From Membranipora membranacea (Eukaryota > Bryozoa > Gymnolaemata > Cheilostomatida > Membraniporidae), in the NCBI GenBank assembly GCA_914767715.1, contig OU612067.1, positions 24,032,162 to 24,096,161 on the forward strand: 64,000 bases of DNA. Direction: 5' to 3'. Of the stretch, positions 1 to 9,686 are shown piece after piece; position 1 is the first letter of the stretch; each line of letters begins with the position of its first letter. The position numbers and the translations under genes were made by a program. A model generated the notes under the pieces. The model made no database searches and was not told where the DNA came from. It worked only from the letters and a program-made list of their open reading frames with translations.

Positions 1-300
1 TAAGGCCGATAAGAGCTTGAACTGGTTGGAGTTTGATAAAGATTCGAGAGAGTTTTAATTTTTGATGTTGCCGTATGGCATGTTTTTTTTTTAGCAAAAG
101 TGACCCTAATTAAAACGGACGCTGACGGAGAATGAAAAGCCGCAGAGGCAAACGGTTTGCTGATTCGAGATAAGCAGAAGTTGCTCCTCCTCATGAGGTG
201 AGTTAGAAGCAAATCTTTTTTTTGATCTGAGCGAAAAAAAAGCGTGATACCCACCCTTGGTATTAGTTTGAAAATTTCAAGTCAGCTTAATTACCGCCCT
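1..300 (+). repeat. Partial satellite unit at left edge
   Basis: This is consensus bases 36-335 of the unit, so the array continues to the left of the window. It carries a longer T run after GCAAATC (near 210) and GGTATTAGTTTG instead of GGTATTATTTTG (near 261). The GTATTAG change recurs in the unit at 2317, which also has a T-rich run at the equivalent site, so the two are probably related copies. Confidence 0.95.
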
Positions 301-752
301 ATTAATCCGAGGATTCCAATATTCTGGATTTTGAATAAGGCCGATAAAAGCTTGAACTGGTTGGAGTTTGATAAATATTCGAGAGAGTTTTAATTTTTGA
401 TGTTGCCGTATGGCATGTTTTTTTTTTAGCAAAAGTGACCCTTATTAAAACGGACGCTGACGGAGAATGAAAAGCCGCAGAGGCAAACGGTTTGCTGATT
501 CGAGATAAGCAGTAGTTGCTCCTCCTCATGAGGTGAGTTAGAAGCAAATCTATTTTTTGATCTGAGCGAAAAAAAAGCGTGATACCCACCCTTGGTATTA
601 TTTTGAAAATTTCAAGTCAGCTTAATTACCGCCCTATTAATCCGAGGATTCCAATATTCTGGATTTTGAATAAGGCCGATAAGAGCTTGAACTGGTTGGA
701 GTTTGATAAAGATTCGAGAGAGTTTTAATTTTTGATGTTGCCGTATGGCATG

Positions 753-762
753 TTTTTTTTTT
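753..762 (+). repeat. T10 homopolymer tract, length-variable between units
   Basis: A run of ten T followed by AGC occurs in most units. It is the main site of single-base length change: T9 units start at 22752, 27776, 28780, 33806 and at many units right of 43511. Longer or interrupted forms occur near 29229, 35264, 35601 and 45300, and as T6-G-T2 in type B and T5-A-T4 in type C units. Slippage at a homopolymer is the simple explanation; part of the variation could be sequencing error. Confidence 0.9.
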
Positions 763-764
763 AG

Positions 765-867
765 CAAAAGTGACCCTTATTAAAACGGACGCTGACGGAG
801 AATGAAAAGCCGCAGAGGCAAACGGTTTGCTGATTCGAGATAAGCAGAAGTTGCTCCTCCTCATGAG
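765..867 (+). other. Cryptic exon-like segment (103 nt), shown in reference unit
   Basis: On the plus strand T10-AG ends at 764 and GAG|GTGAGT begins its intron side at 868. This is a good match to a eukaryotic 3' splice site with polypyrimidine tract and an 8-of-9 match to the 5' splice consensus, enclosing 103 nt. TTTTAAT with an A at 728 lies 36 nt before the AG, at a suitable branch-point distance. Spliced unit to unit, this would give 103-nt exons and 232-nt introns. All three frames of the segment contain stops, so any product would be non-coding. Type A units lose the AG (A-to-T). Chance resemblance is quite possible because T tracts are common in satellites. Confidence 0.3.
818..830. 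other. Inverted repeat GCAAAC-G-GTTTGC within the unit
   Basis: Perfect 6-bp arms with a one-base centre, present in nearly all units. Variants change the left arm in a few units, for example AAATGG in the units at 5667, 9352, 11027, 13707, 16387, 18397 and 59142, and CAGACGG at 15717, 18062 and 21077. It could be a protein site or a small cruciform; no function can be assigned from sequence. Confidence 0.6.
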
Positions 868-868
868 G
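859..868. other. Palindrome CCTCATGAGG within the unit
   Basis: A perfect 10-bp palindrome next to a CTC triplet run. It is intact in most units. It is broken as CATTAGG at the units starting 7677, 12702 and 19067, as CATGAAG in type E units (43845, 49512, 55498), and as CTTCATGAGG at 42519. One palindrome of this length is expected by chance in about one of three 335-bp sequences, so the evidence for function is weak. Confidence 0.5.
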
Positions 869-937
869 TGAGTTAGAAGCAAATCTATTTTTTGATCTGA
901 GCGAAAAAAAAGCGTGATACCCACCCTTGGTATTATT

Positions 938-950
938 TTGAAAATTTCAA
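938..950. other. Inverted repeat TTGAAA-A-TTTCAA within the unit
   Basis: Perfect 6-bp arms around one A, in an AT-rich stretch close to the end of the unit. In the right domain a frequent variant reads TTGAAGATTTCAA, which keeps 5-bp arms. Several crossover joints in the right domain (for example near 47490) fall in or beside this element. Confidence 0.55.
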
Positions 951-1305
951 GTCAGCTTAATTACCGCCCTATTAATCCGAGGATTCCAATATTCTGGATT
1001 TTGAATAAGGCCGATAAGAGCTTGAACTGGTTGGAGTTTGATAAAGATTCGAGAGAGTTTTAATTTTTGATGTTGCCGTATGGCATGTTTTTTTTTTAGC
1101 AAAAGTCACCCTTATTAAAACGGACGCTGACGGAGAATGAAAAGCCGCAGAGGCAAACGGTTTGCTGATTCGAGATAAGCAGAAGTTGCTCCTCCTCATG
1201 AGGTGAGTTAGAAGCAAATCTATTTTTTGATCTGAGCGAAAAAAAAGCGTGATACCCACCCTTGGTATTATTTTGAAAATTTCAAGTCAGCTTAATTACC
1301 GCCCT

Positions 1306-1640
1306 ATTAATCCGAGGATTCCAATATTCTGGATTTTGAATAAGGCCGATAACAGCTTGAACTGGTTGGAGTTTGATAAAGATTCGAGAGAGTTTTAATT
1401 TTTGATGTTGCCGTATGGCATGTTTTTTTTTTAGCAAGAGTGACCCTTATTAAAACGGACGCTGACGGAGAATGAAAAGCCGCAGAGGCAAACGGTTTGC
1501 TGATTCGAGATAAGCAGAAGTTGCTCCTCCTCATGAGGTGAGTTAGAAGCAAATCTATTTTTTGATCTGAGCGAAAAAAAAGCGTGATACCCACCCTTGG
1601 TATTATTTTGAAAATTTCAAGTCAGCTTAATTACCGCCCT
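1306..1640 (+). repeat. Mosaic unit with markers of two right-hand units
   Basis: This unit carries GATAACAGC (near 1349) and TTAGCAAGAG (near 1431). The first marker is otherwise seen in the unit at 35819 and the second in the next unit, 36154, about 34.5 kb away. One unit here therefore carries the left marker of one distant unit and the right marker of its neighbour, as expected if two adjacent units had been joined by an unequal crossover. Recurrent mutation cannot be excluded. Confidence 0.6.
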
Positions 1641-2316
1641 ATTAATCCGAGGATTCCAATATTCTGGATTTTGAATAAGGCCGATAAGAGCTTGAACTGG
1701 TTGGAGTTTGATAAAGATTCGAGAGAGTTTTAATTTTTGATGTTGCCGTATGGCATGTTTTTTTTTTAGCAAAAGTGACCCTTATTAAAACGGACGCTGA
1801 CGGAGAATGAAAAGCCGCAGAGGCAAACGGTTTGCTGATTCGAGATAAGCAGAAGTTGCTCCTCCTCCTCATGAGGTGAGTTAGAAGCAAATCTATTTTT
1901 TGATCTGAGCGAAAAAAAAGCGTGATACCCACCCTTGGTATTATTTTGAAAATTTCAAGTCAGCTTAATTACCGCCCTATTAATCCGAGGATTCCAATAT
2001 TCTGGATTTTGAATAAGGCCGATAAGAGCTTGAACTGGTTGGAGTTTCATAAAGATTCGAGAGAGTTTTAATTTTTGATGTTGCCGTATGGCATGTTTTT
2101 TTTTTAGCAAAAGTGACCCTTATTAAAACGGACGCTGACGGAGAATGAAAAGCCGCAGAGGCAAACGGTTTGCTGATTCGAGATAAGCAGAAGTTGCTCC
2201 TCCTCCTCATGAGGTGAGTTAGAAGCAAATCTATTTTTTGATCTGAGCGAAAAAAAAGCGTGATACCCACCCTTGGTATTATTTTGAAAATTTCAAGTCA
2301 GCTTAATTACCGCCCT
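1641..2316 (+). repeat. Two adjacent 338-bp units with an extra CTC triplet
   Basis: Both units read CTCCTCCTCCTCATGAGG where the others have one CTC fewer (near 1860 and 2198). The identical insertion in neighbours and nowhere else in the window marks a local unit duplication after a triplet slippage event. The second unit also has GTTTCATAAAG (near 2045), a variant otherwise seen only in type J units of the right domain (45519, 51170, 59476). Confidence 0.85.
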
Positions 2317-5300
2317 ATTAATCCGAGGATTCCAATATTCTGGATTTTGAATAAGGCCGATAAGAGCTTGAACTGGTTGGAGTTTGATAAAGATTCGAGA
2401 GAGTTTTAATTTTTGATGTTGCCGTACGGCATGTTTTTTTTTTAGCAAAAGTGACCCTTATTAAAACGGACGCTGACGGAGAATGAAAAGCCGCAGAGGC
2501 AAACGGTTTGCTGATTCGAGATAAGCAGAAGTTGCTCCTCCTCATGAGGTGAGTTAGAAGCAATTCTTTTTTTTGATCTGAGCGAAAAAAAAGCGTGATA
2601 CCCACCCTTGGTATTAGTTTGAAAATTTCAAGTCAGCTTAATTACCGCCCTATTAATCCGAGGATTGCAATATTCTGGATTTTGAATAAGGCCGATAAGA
2701 GCTTGAACTGGTTGGAGTTTGATAAAGATTCGAGAGAGTTTTAATTTTTGATGTTGCCGTATGGCATGTTTTTTTTTTAGCAAAAGTGACCCTTATTAAA
2801 ACGGACGCTGACGGAGAATGAAAAGCCGCAGAGGCAAACGGTTTGCTGATTCGAGATAAGCAGAAGTTGCTCCTCCTCATGAGGTGAGTTAGAAGCAAAT
2901 CTATTTTTTGATCTGAGCGAAAAAAAAGCGTGATACCCACCCTTGGTATTATTTTGAAAATTTCAAGTCAGCTTAATTACCGCCCTATTAATCCGAGGAT
3001 TCCAATATTCTGGATTTTGAATAAGGCCGATAAGAGCTTGAACTGGTTGGAGTTTGATAAAGATTCGAGAGAGTTTTAATTTTTGATGTTGCCGTATGGC
3101 ATGTTTTTTTTTTAGCAAAAGTGACCCTTATTAAAACGGATGCTGACGGAGAATGAAAAGCCGCAGAGGCAAACGGTTTGCTGATTCGAGATAAGCAGAA
3201 GTTGCTCCTCCTCATGAGGTGAGTTAGAAGCAAATCTATTTTTTGATCTGAGCGAAAAAAAAGCGTGATACCCACCCTTGGTATTATTTTGAAAATTTCA
3301 AGTCAGCTTAATTACCGCCCTATTAATCCGAGGATTCCAATATTCTGGATTTTGAATAAGGCCGATAAGAGCTTGAACTGGTTGGAGTTTGATAAAGATT
3401 CGAGAGAGTTTTAATTTTTGATGTTGCCGTATGGCATGTTTTTTTTTTAGCAAAAGTGACCCTTATTAAAACGGACGCTGACGGAGAATGAAAAGCCGCA
3501 GAGGCAAACGGTTTGCTGATTCGAGATAAGCAGAAGTTGCTCCTCCTCATGAGGTGAGTTAGAAGCAAATCTATTTTTTGATCTGAGCGAAAAAAAAGCG
3601 TGATACCCACCATTGGTATTATTTGGAAAATTTCAAGTCAGCTTAATTACCGCCCTATTAATCCGAGGATTCCAATATTCTGGATTTTGAATAAGGCCGA
3701 TAAGAGCTTGAACTGGTTGGAGTTTGATAAAGATTCGAGAGAGTTTTAATTTTTGATGTTGCCGTATGGCATGTTTTTTTTTTAGCAAAAGTGACCCTTA
3801 TTAAAACGGACGCTGACGGAGAATGAAAAGCCGCAGAGGCAAACGGTTTGCTGATTCGAGATAAGCAGAAGTTGCTCCTCCTCATGAGGTGAGTTAGAAG
3901 CAAATCTATTTTTTGATCTGAGCGAAAAAAAAGCGTGATACCCACCCTTGGTATTATTTTGAAAATTTCAAGTCAGCTTAATTACCGCCCTATTAATCCG
4001 AGGATTCCAATATTCTGGATTTTGAATAAGGCCGATAAGAGCTTGAACTGGTTGGAGTTTGATAAAGATTCGAGAGAGTATTAATTTTTGATGTTGCCGT
4101 ATGGCATGTTTTTTTTTTAGCAAAAGTGACCCTTATTAAAACGGACGCTGACGGAGAATGAAAAGCCGCAGAGGCAAACGGTTTGCTGATTCGAGATAAG
4201 CAGAAGTTGCTCCTCCTCATGAGGTGAGTTAGAAGCAAATCTATTTTTTGATCTGAGCGAAAAAAAAGCGTGATACCCACCCTTGGTATTATTTTGAAAA
4301 TTTCAAGTCAGCTTAATTACCGCCCTATTAATCCGAGGATTCCAATATTCTGGATTTTGAATAAGGCCGATAAGAGCTTGAACTGGTTGGAGTTTGATAA
4401 AGATTCGAGAGAGTTTTAATTTTTGATGTTGCCGTATGGCATGTTTTTTTTTTAGCAAAAGTGACCCTTATTAAAACGGACGCTGACGGAGAATGAAAAG
4501 CCGCAGAGGCAAACGGTTTGCTGATTCGAGATAAGCAGAAGTTGCTCCTCCTCATGAGGTGAGTTAGAAGTATATCTTTTTTTTGATCTGAGCGAAAAAA
4601 AAGCGTGATACCCACCCTTGGTATTATTTTGAAAATTTCAAGTCAGCTTAATTACCGCCCTATTAATCCGAGGATTCCAGTATTCTGGATTTTGAATAAG
4701 GCCGATAAGAGCTTGAACTGGTTGGAGTTTGATAAAGATTCGAGAGAGTTTTAATTTTTGATGTCGCCGTATGGCATGTTTCTTTTTTAGCAAAAGTGAC
4801 CCTTATTAAAACGGACGCTGACGGAGAATGAAAAGCCGCAGAGGCAAACGGTTTGCTGATTCGAGATAAGCAGAAGTTGCTCCTCCTCATGAGGTGAGTT
4901 AGAAGCAAATCTATTTTTTGATCTGAGCGAAAAAAAAGCGTGATACCCACCCTTGGTATTATTTTGAAAATTTCAAGTCAGCTTAATTACCGCCCTATTA
5001 ATCCGAGGATTCCAATATTCTGGATTTTGAATAAGGCCGATAAGAGCTTGAACTGGTTGGAGTTTGATAAAGATTCGAGAGAGTTTTAATTTTTGATGTT
5101 GCCGTATGGCATGTTTTTTTTTTAGCAAAAGTGACCCTTATTAAAACGGACGCTGACGGAGAATGAAAAGCCGCAGAGGCAAACGGTTTGCTGATTCGAG
5201 ATAAGCAGAAGTTGCTCCTCCTCATGAGGTGAGTTAGAAGCAAATCTATTTTTTGATCTGAGCGAAAAAAAAGCGTGATACCCACCCTTGGTATTATTTT

Positions 5301-5666
5301 GAAAATTTCAAGTCAGCTTAATTACCGCCCTATTAATCCGAGGATTCCAATATTCTGGATTTTGAATAAGGCCGATAAGAGCTTGAACTGGTTGGAGTTT
5401 GATAAAGATTCGAGAGAGTTTTAATTTTTGATGTTGCCGTATGGCATGTTTTTTTTTTAGCAAAAGTGACCCTAATTAAAACGGACGCTGACGGAGAATG
5501 AAAAGCCGCAGAGGCAAACGGTTTGCTGATTCGAGATAAGCAGAAGTTGCTCCTCCTCATGAGGTGAGTTAGAAGCAAATCTATTTTTTGATCTGAGCGA
5601 AAAAAAAGCGTGATACCCACCATTGGTATTATTTTTAAAATTTCAAGTCAGCTTAATTACCGCCCT

Positions 5667-7341
5667 ATTAATCCGAGGATTCCAATATTCTGGATTTTGA
5701 ATAAGGCCGATAAGAGCTTGAACTGGTTGGAGTTTGATAAAGATTCGAGAGAGTTTTAATTTTTGATGTTGCCGTATGGCATGTTTTTTTTTTAGCAAAA
5801 GTGACCCTTATTAAAACGGACGCTGACGGAGAATGAAAAGCCGCAGAGGCAAATGGTTTGCTGATTCGAGATGAGCAGAAGTTGCTCCTCCTCATGAGGT
5901 GAGTTAGAAGCAAATCTATTTTTTGATCTGAGCGAAAAAAAAGCGTGATACCCACCCTTGGTATTATTTTGAAAATTTCAAGTCAGCTTAATTACCGCCC
6001 TATTAATCCGAGGATTCCAATATTCTGGATTTTGAATAAGGCCGATAAGAGCTTGAACTGGTTGGAGTTTGATAAAGATTCGAGAGAGTTTTAATTTTTG
6101 ATGTTGCCGTATGGCATGTTTTTTTTTTAGCAAAAGTGACCCTTATTAAAACGGACGCTGACGGAGAATGAAAAGCCGCAGAGGCAAACGGTTTGCTGAT
6201 TCGAGATAAGCAGAAGTTGCTCCTCCTCATGAGGTGAGTTAGAAGCAAATCTATTTTTTGATCTGAGCGAAAAAAAAGCGTGATACCCACCCTTGGTATT
6301 ATTTTGAAAATTTCAAGTCAGCTTAATTACCGCCCTATTAATCCGAGGATTCCAATATTCTGGATTTTGAATAAGGCCGATAAGAGCTTGAACTGGTTGG
6401 AGTTTGATAAAGATTCGAGAGAGTTTTAATTTTTGATGTTGCCGTATGGCATGTTTTTTTTTTAGCAAAAGTGACCCTAATTAAAACGGACGCTGACGGA
6501 GAATGAAAAGCCGCAGAGGCAAACGGTTTGCTGATTCGAGATAAGCAGAAGTTGCTCCTCCTCATGAGGTGAGTTAGAAGCAAATCTATTTTTTGATCTG
6601 AGCGAAAAAAAAGCGTGATACCCACCCTTGGTATTATTTTGAAAATTTCAAGTCAGCTTAATTACCGCCCTATTAATCGGAGGATTCCAATATTCTGGAT
6701 TTTGAATAAGGCCGATAAGAGCTTGAACTGGTTGGAGTTTGATAAAGATTCGAGAGAGTTTTAATTTTTGATGTTGCCGTATGGCATGTTTTTTTTTTAG
6801 CAAAAGTGACCCTAATTAAAACGGACGCTGACGGAGAATGAAAAGCCGCAGAGGCAAACGGTTTGCTGATTCGAGATAAGCAGAAGTTGCTCCTCCTCAT
6901 GAGGTGAGTTAGAAGCAAATCTATTTTTTGATCTGAGCGAAAAAAAAGCGTGATACCCACCCTTGGTATTATTTTGAAAATTTCAAGTCAGCTTAATTAC
7001 CGCCCTATTAATCCGAGGATTCCAATATTCTGGATTTTGAATAAGGCCGATAAGAGCTTGAACTGGTTGGAGTTTGATAAAGATTCGAGAGAGTTTCAAT
7101 TTTTGATGTTGCCGTATGGCATGTTTTTTTTTTAGCAAAAGTGACCCTTATTAAAACGGACGCTGACGGAGAATGAAAAGCCGCAGAGGCAAACGGTTTG
7201 CTGATTCGAGATAAGCAGAAGTTGCTCCTCCTCATGAGGTGAGTTAGAAGCAAATCTATTTTTTGATCTGAGCGAAAAAAAAGCGTGATACCCACCCTTG
7301 GTATTATTTTGAAAATTTCAAGTCAGCTTAATTACCGCCCT
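5667..7341 (+). repeat. Five-unit block P, copy 1
   Basis: Unit order by marker: AAATGG plus GATGAGC (5667), plain (6002), CCCTAATT (6337), ATCGGAGG plus CCCTAATT (6672), GAGTTTCAAT (7007). The same order recurs 8040 bp (24 units) to the right at 13707-15381. Related, incomplete versions lie at 9352-10691 and 11027-12366. Ordered sharing of several rare variants shows the block spread as a multi-unit segment. Confidence 0.8.
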
Positions 7342-8681
7342 ATTAATCCGAGGATTCCAATATTCTGGATTTTGAATGAGGCCGATAAGAGCTTGAACTG
7401 GTTGGAGTTTGATAAAGATTCGAGAGAGTTTTAATTTTTGATGTTGCCGTATGGCATGTTTTTTTTTTAGCAAAAGTGACCCTTATTAAAACGGACGCTG
7501 ACGGAGAATGAAAAGCCGCAGAGGCAAACGGTTTGCTGATTCCAGATAAGCAGAAGTTGCTCCTCCTCATGAGGTGAGTTAGAAGCAAATCTATTTTTTG
7601 ATCTGAGCGAAAAAAAAGCGTGATACCCACCCTTGGTCTTATTTTGAAAATTTCAAGTCAGCTTAATTACCGCCCTATTAATCCGAGGATTCCAATATTC
7701 TGGATTTTGAATAAGGCCGATAAGAGCTTGAACTGGTTGGAGTTTGATAAAGATTCGAGAGAGTTTTAATTTTTGATGTTGCCGTATGGCATGTTTTTTT
7801 TTTAGCAAAAGTGACCCTAATTAAAACGGACGCTGACGGAGAATGAAAAGCCGCAGAGGCAAACGGTTTGCTGACTCGAGATAAGCAGAAGTTGCTCCTC
7901 CTCATTAGGTGAGTTAGAAGCAAATCTATTTTTTGATCGGAGCGAAAAAAAAGCGTGATACCCACCCTTGGTATTATTTTGAAAATTTCAAGTCAGCTTA
8001 ATTACCGCCCTATTAATCCGAGGATTCCAATATTCTGGATTTTGAATAAGGCCGATAAGAGCTTGAACTGGTTGGAGTTTGATAAAGATTCGAGAGAGTT
8101 TTAATTTTTGATGTTGCCGTATGGCATGTTTTTTTTTTAGCAAAAGTGACCCTTATTAAAACGGACGCTGACGGAGAATGAAAAGCCGCAGAGGCAAACG
8201 GTTTGCTGATTCCAGATAAGCAGAAGTTGCTCCTCCTCATGAGGTGAGTTAGAAGCAAATCTATTTTTTGATCTGAGCGAAAAAAAAGCGTTATACCCAC
8301 CCTTGGTATTATTTTGAAAATTTCAAGTCAGCTTAATTACCGCCCTATTAATCCGAGGATTCCAATATTCTGGATTTTGAATAAGGCCGATAAGAGCTTG
8401 AACTGGTTGGAGTTTGATAAAGATTCAAGAGAGTTTTAATTTTTGATGTTGCCGTATGGCATGTTTTTTTTTTAGCAAAAGTGACCCTTATTAAAACGGA
8501 CGCTGACGGAGAATGAAAAGCCGCAGAGGCAAACGGTTTGCTGATTCGAGATAAGCAGAAGTTGCTCCTCCTCATGAGGTGAGTTAGAAGCAAATCTATT
8601 TTTTGATCTGAGCGAAAAAAAAGCGTGATACCCACCCTTGGTATTATTTTGAAAATTTCAAGTCAGCTTAATTACCGCCCT
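7007..8681 (+). repeat. Five-unit block Q, copy 1
   Basis: Marker order: GAGTTTCAAT (7097), then GAATGAGG with GATTCCAG and GGTCTT, then CTGACTCGAG with CATTAGG, then GATTCCAG with GCGTTATA, then GATTCAAGAG. Copies lie at 12032-13706 (offset 5025 bp, 15 units) and 18397-20071 (6365 bp, 19 units further). This copy has one private change, GATCGGAGCG near 7937. Confidence 0.88.
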
Positions 8682-9016
8682 ATAAATCGGAGGATTCCAA
8701 TATTCTGGATTTTGAATAAGGCCGATAAGAGCTTGAACTGGTTGGAGTTTGATAAAGATTCGAGAGAGTTTTAATTTTTGATGTTGCCGTATGGCATGTT
8801 TTTTTTTTAGCAAAAGTGACCCTAATTAAAACGGACGCTGACGGAGAATGAAAAGCCGCAGAGGCAAACGGTTTGCTGATTCGAGATAAGCAGGAGTTGC
8901 TCCTCCTCATGAGGTGAGTTAGAAGCAAATCTATTTTTTGATCTGAGCGAAAAAAAAGCGTGATACCCACCCTTGGTATTATTTTGAAAGTTTCAAGTCA
9001 GCTTAATTACCGCCCT

Positions 9017-9686
9017 ATTGATCCGAGGATTCCAATATTCTGGATTTTGAATAAGGCCGATAAGAGCTTGAACTGGTTGGAGTTTGATAAAGATTCGAGA
9101 GAGTTTTAATTTTTGATGTTGCCGTATGGCATGTTTTTTTTTTAGCAAAAGTGACCCTAATTAAAACGGACGCTGACGGAGAATGAAAAGCCGCAGAGGC
9201 AAACGGTTTGCTGATTCGAGATAAGCAGGAGTTGCTCCTCCTCATGAGGTGAGTTAGAAGCAAATCTATTTTTTGATCTGAGCGAAAAAAAAGCGTGATA
9301 CCCACCCTTGGTATTATTTTGGAAGTTTCAAGTCAGCTTAATTACCGCCCTATTGATCCGAGGATTCCAATATTCTGGATTTTGAATAAGGCCGATAAGA
9401 GCTTGAACTGGTTGGAGTTTGATAAAGATTCGAGAGAGTTTTAATTTTTGATGTTGCCGTATGGCATGTTTTTTTTTTAGCAAAAGTGACCCTTATTAAA
9501 ACGGACGCTGACGGAGAATGAAAAGCCGCAGAGGCAAATGGTTTGCTGATTCGAGATGAGCAGAAGTTGCTCCTCCTCATGAGGTGAGTTAGAAGCAAAT
9601 CTATTTTTTGATCTGAGCGAAAAAAAAGCGTGATACCCACCCTTGGTATTATTTTGAAAATTTCAAGTCAGCTTAATTACCGCCCT
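9017..9686 (+). repeat. Two-unit block with ATTGATCCG starts, copy 1
   Basis: Both units begin ATTGATCCG instead of ATTAATCCG. The first has GCAGGAG, the second AAATGG plus GATGAGC. The pair recurs at 10692-11361 (offset 1675 bp, five units). The unit before this copy (8682) also has GCAGGAG and an altered start, ATAAATCGG. Confidence 0.8.

Larger units (their letters stand above)
636..970 (+). repeat. Reference unit (consensus-like 335-bp monomer)
   Basis: This unit matches the consensus I derived by eye and is used as the coordinate reference. In order it holds: ATTAATCCG phase mark (636), first GATTCGAGA (711), TTTTAATTTTT (723-733), 4-bp-stem hairpin TGCC-GTAT-GGCA (739-750), T10 tract and AG (753-764), the dimorphic CCCTTATT/CCCTAATT site (variable base at 778), inverted repeat GCAAAC-G-GTTTGC (818-830), second GATTCGAGA (832), palindrome CCTCATGAGG (859-868), GTGAGT (868-873), A8 tract (904-911) and inverted repeat TTGAAA-A-TTTCAA (938-950). 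By hand count it has 54 C, 76 G and 13 CpG, a CpG observed/expected of about 1.06. 335 leaves remainder 2 on division by 3, so no reading frame continues from unit to unit. Confidence 0.95.
301..5666 (+). repeat. Left domain: near-consensus units with private changes
   Basis: Sixteen units that are mostly consensus-like with scattered single-unit mutations. Examples are GATAAATATTC near 371, GATTGCAATA near 2664, AGTATATC near 4569 and an interrupted T tract (TTTCTTTTTTAG) near 4780. Units at 3322 and 5332 both end with CCACCATTGG followed by an altered TATTATTT(G/T) stretch, six units (2010 bp) apart, so they are probably copies of each other. No clean higher-order repeat is evident by eye. 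The consensus-like units may be too similar to show one. Confidence 0.75.

Noticed and set aside
302-589. Minus-strand open frame of about 95 codons repeated in most units
   Set aside because: It starts with GTG rather than ATG, has no similarity I recognise, and exists in every unit only because the units are nearly identical. 335 is not a multiple of 3, so units do not join into a repeat protein. In the right domain frameshifts and truncations are frequent and propagate in duplications. It is treated as a shadow of the satellite.
739-764. Intrinsic terminator (hairpin TGCC-GTAT-GGCA followed by T10)
   Set aside because: It superficially resembles a bacterial rho-independent terminator, but the stem is only 4 bp and the context is a eukaryote-type satellite. 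A bacterial reading has no support.
832-842. RNA polymerase III B-box-like GATTCGAGATA
   Set aside because: It shares the TTCGA core, but the three bases after the variable position do not fit and no convincing A box was found at tRNA-like spacing. The T10 tract would also end Pol III transcription within the unit.
834-848. CENP-B-box-like match TTCGAGATAAGCAGA
   Set aside because: It matches 7 of the 9 defined bases of the mammalian CENP-B box. My rough estimate is that about one such match is expected by chance in 335 bp on two strands, and the CGGG end is poorly matched.
636-970. 335-bp unit as an ancient dimer of a roughly 167-bp unit
   Set aside because: The best internal repeats I see (GATTCGAGA at 711 and 832, and the two GCCG...GGCA motifs) are 121 and 69 bp apart, not about 167, and are short. 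The halves do not align by eye.
6950-7135. Plus-strand open frame of 61 codons in six units (also at 11975, 14990, 16330, 17335, 18340)
   Set aside because: It appears only where one T-to-C change (7097, 12122, 15137, 16477, 17482, 18487) turns a TAA stop into CAA. It starts with GTG and crosses a unit boundary. The change is a useful block marker, not a gene.
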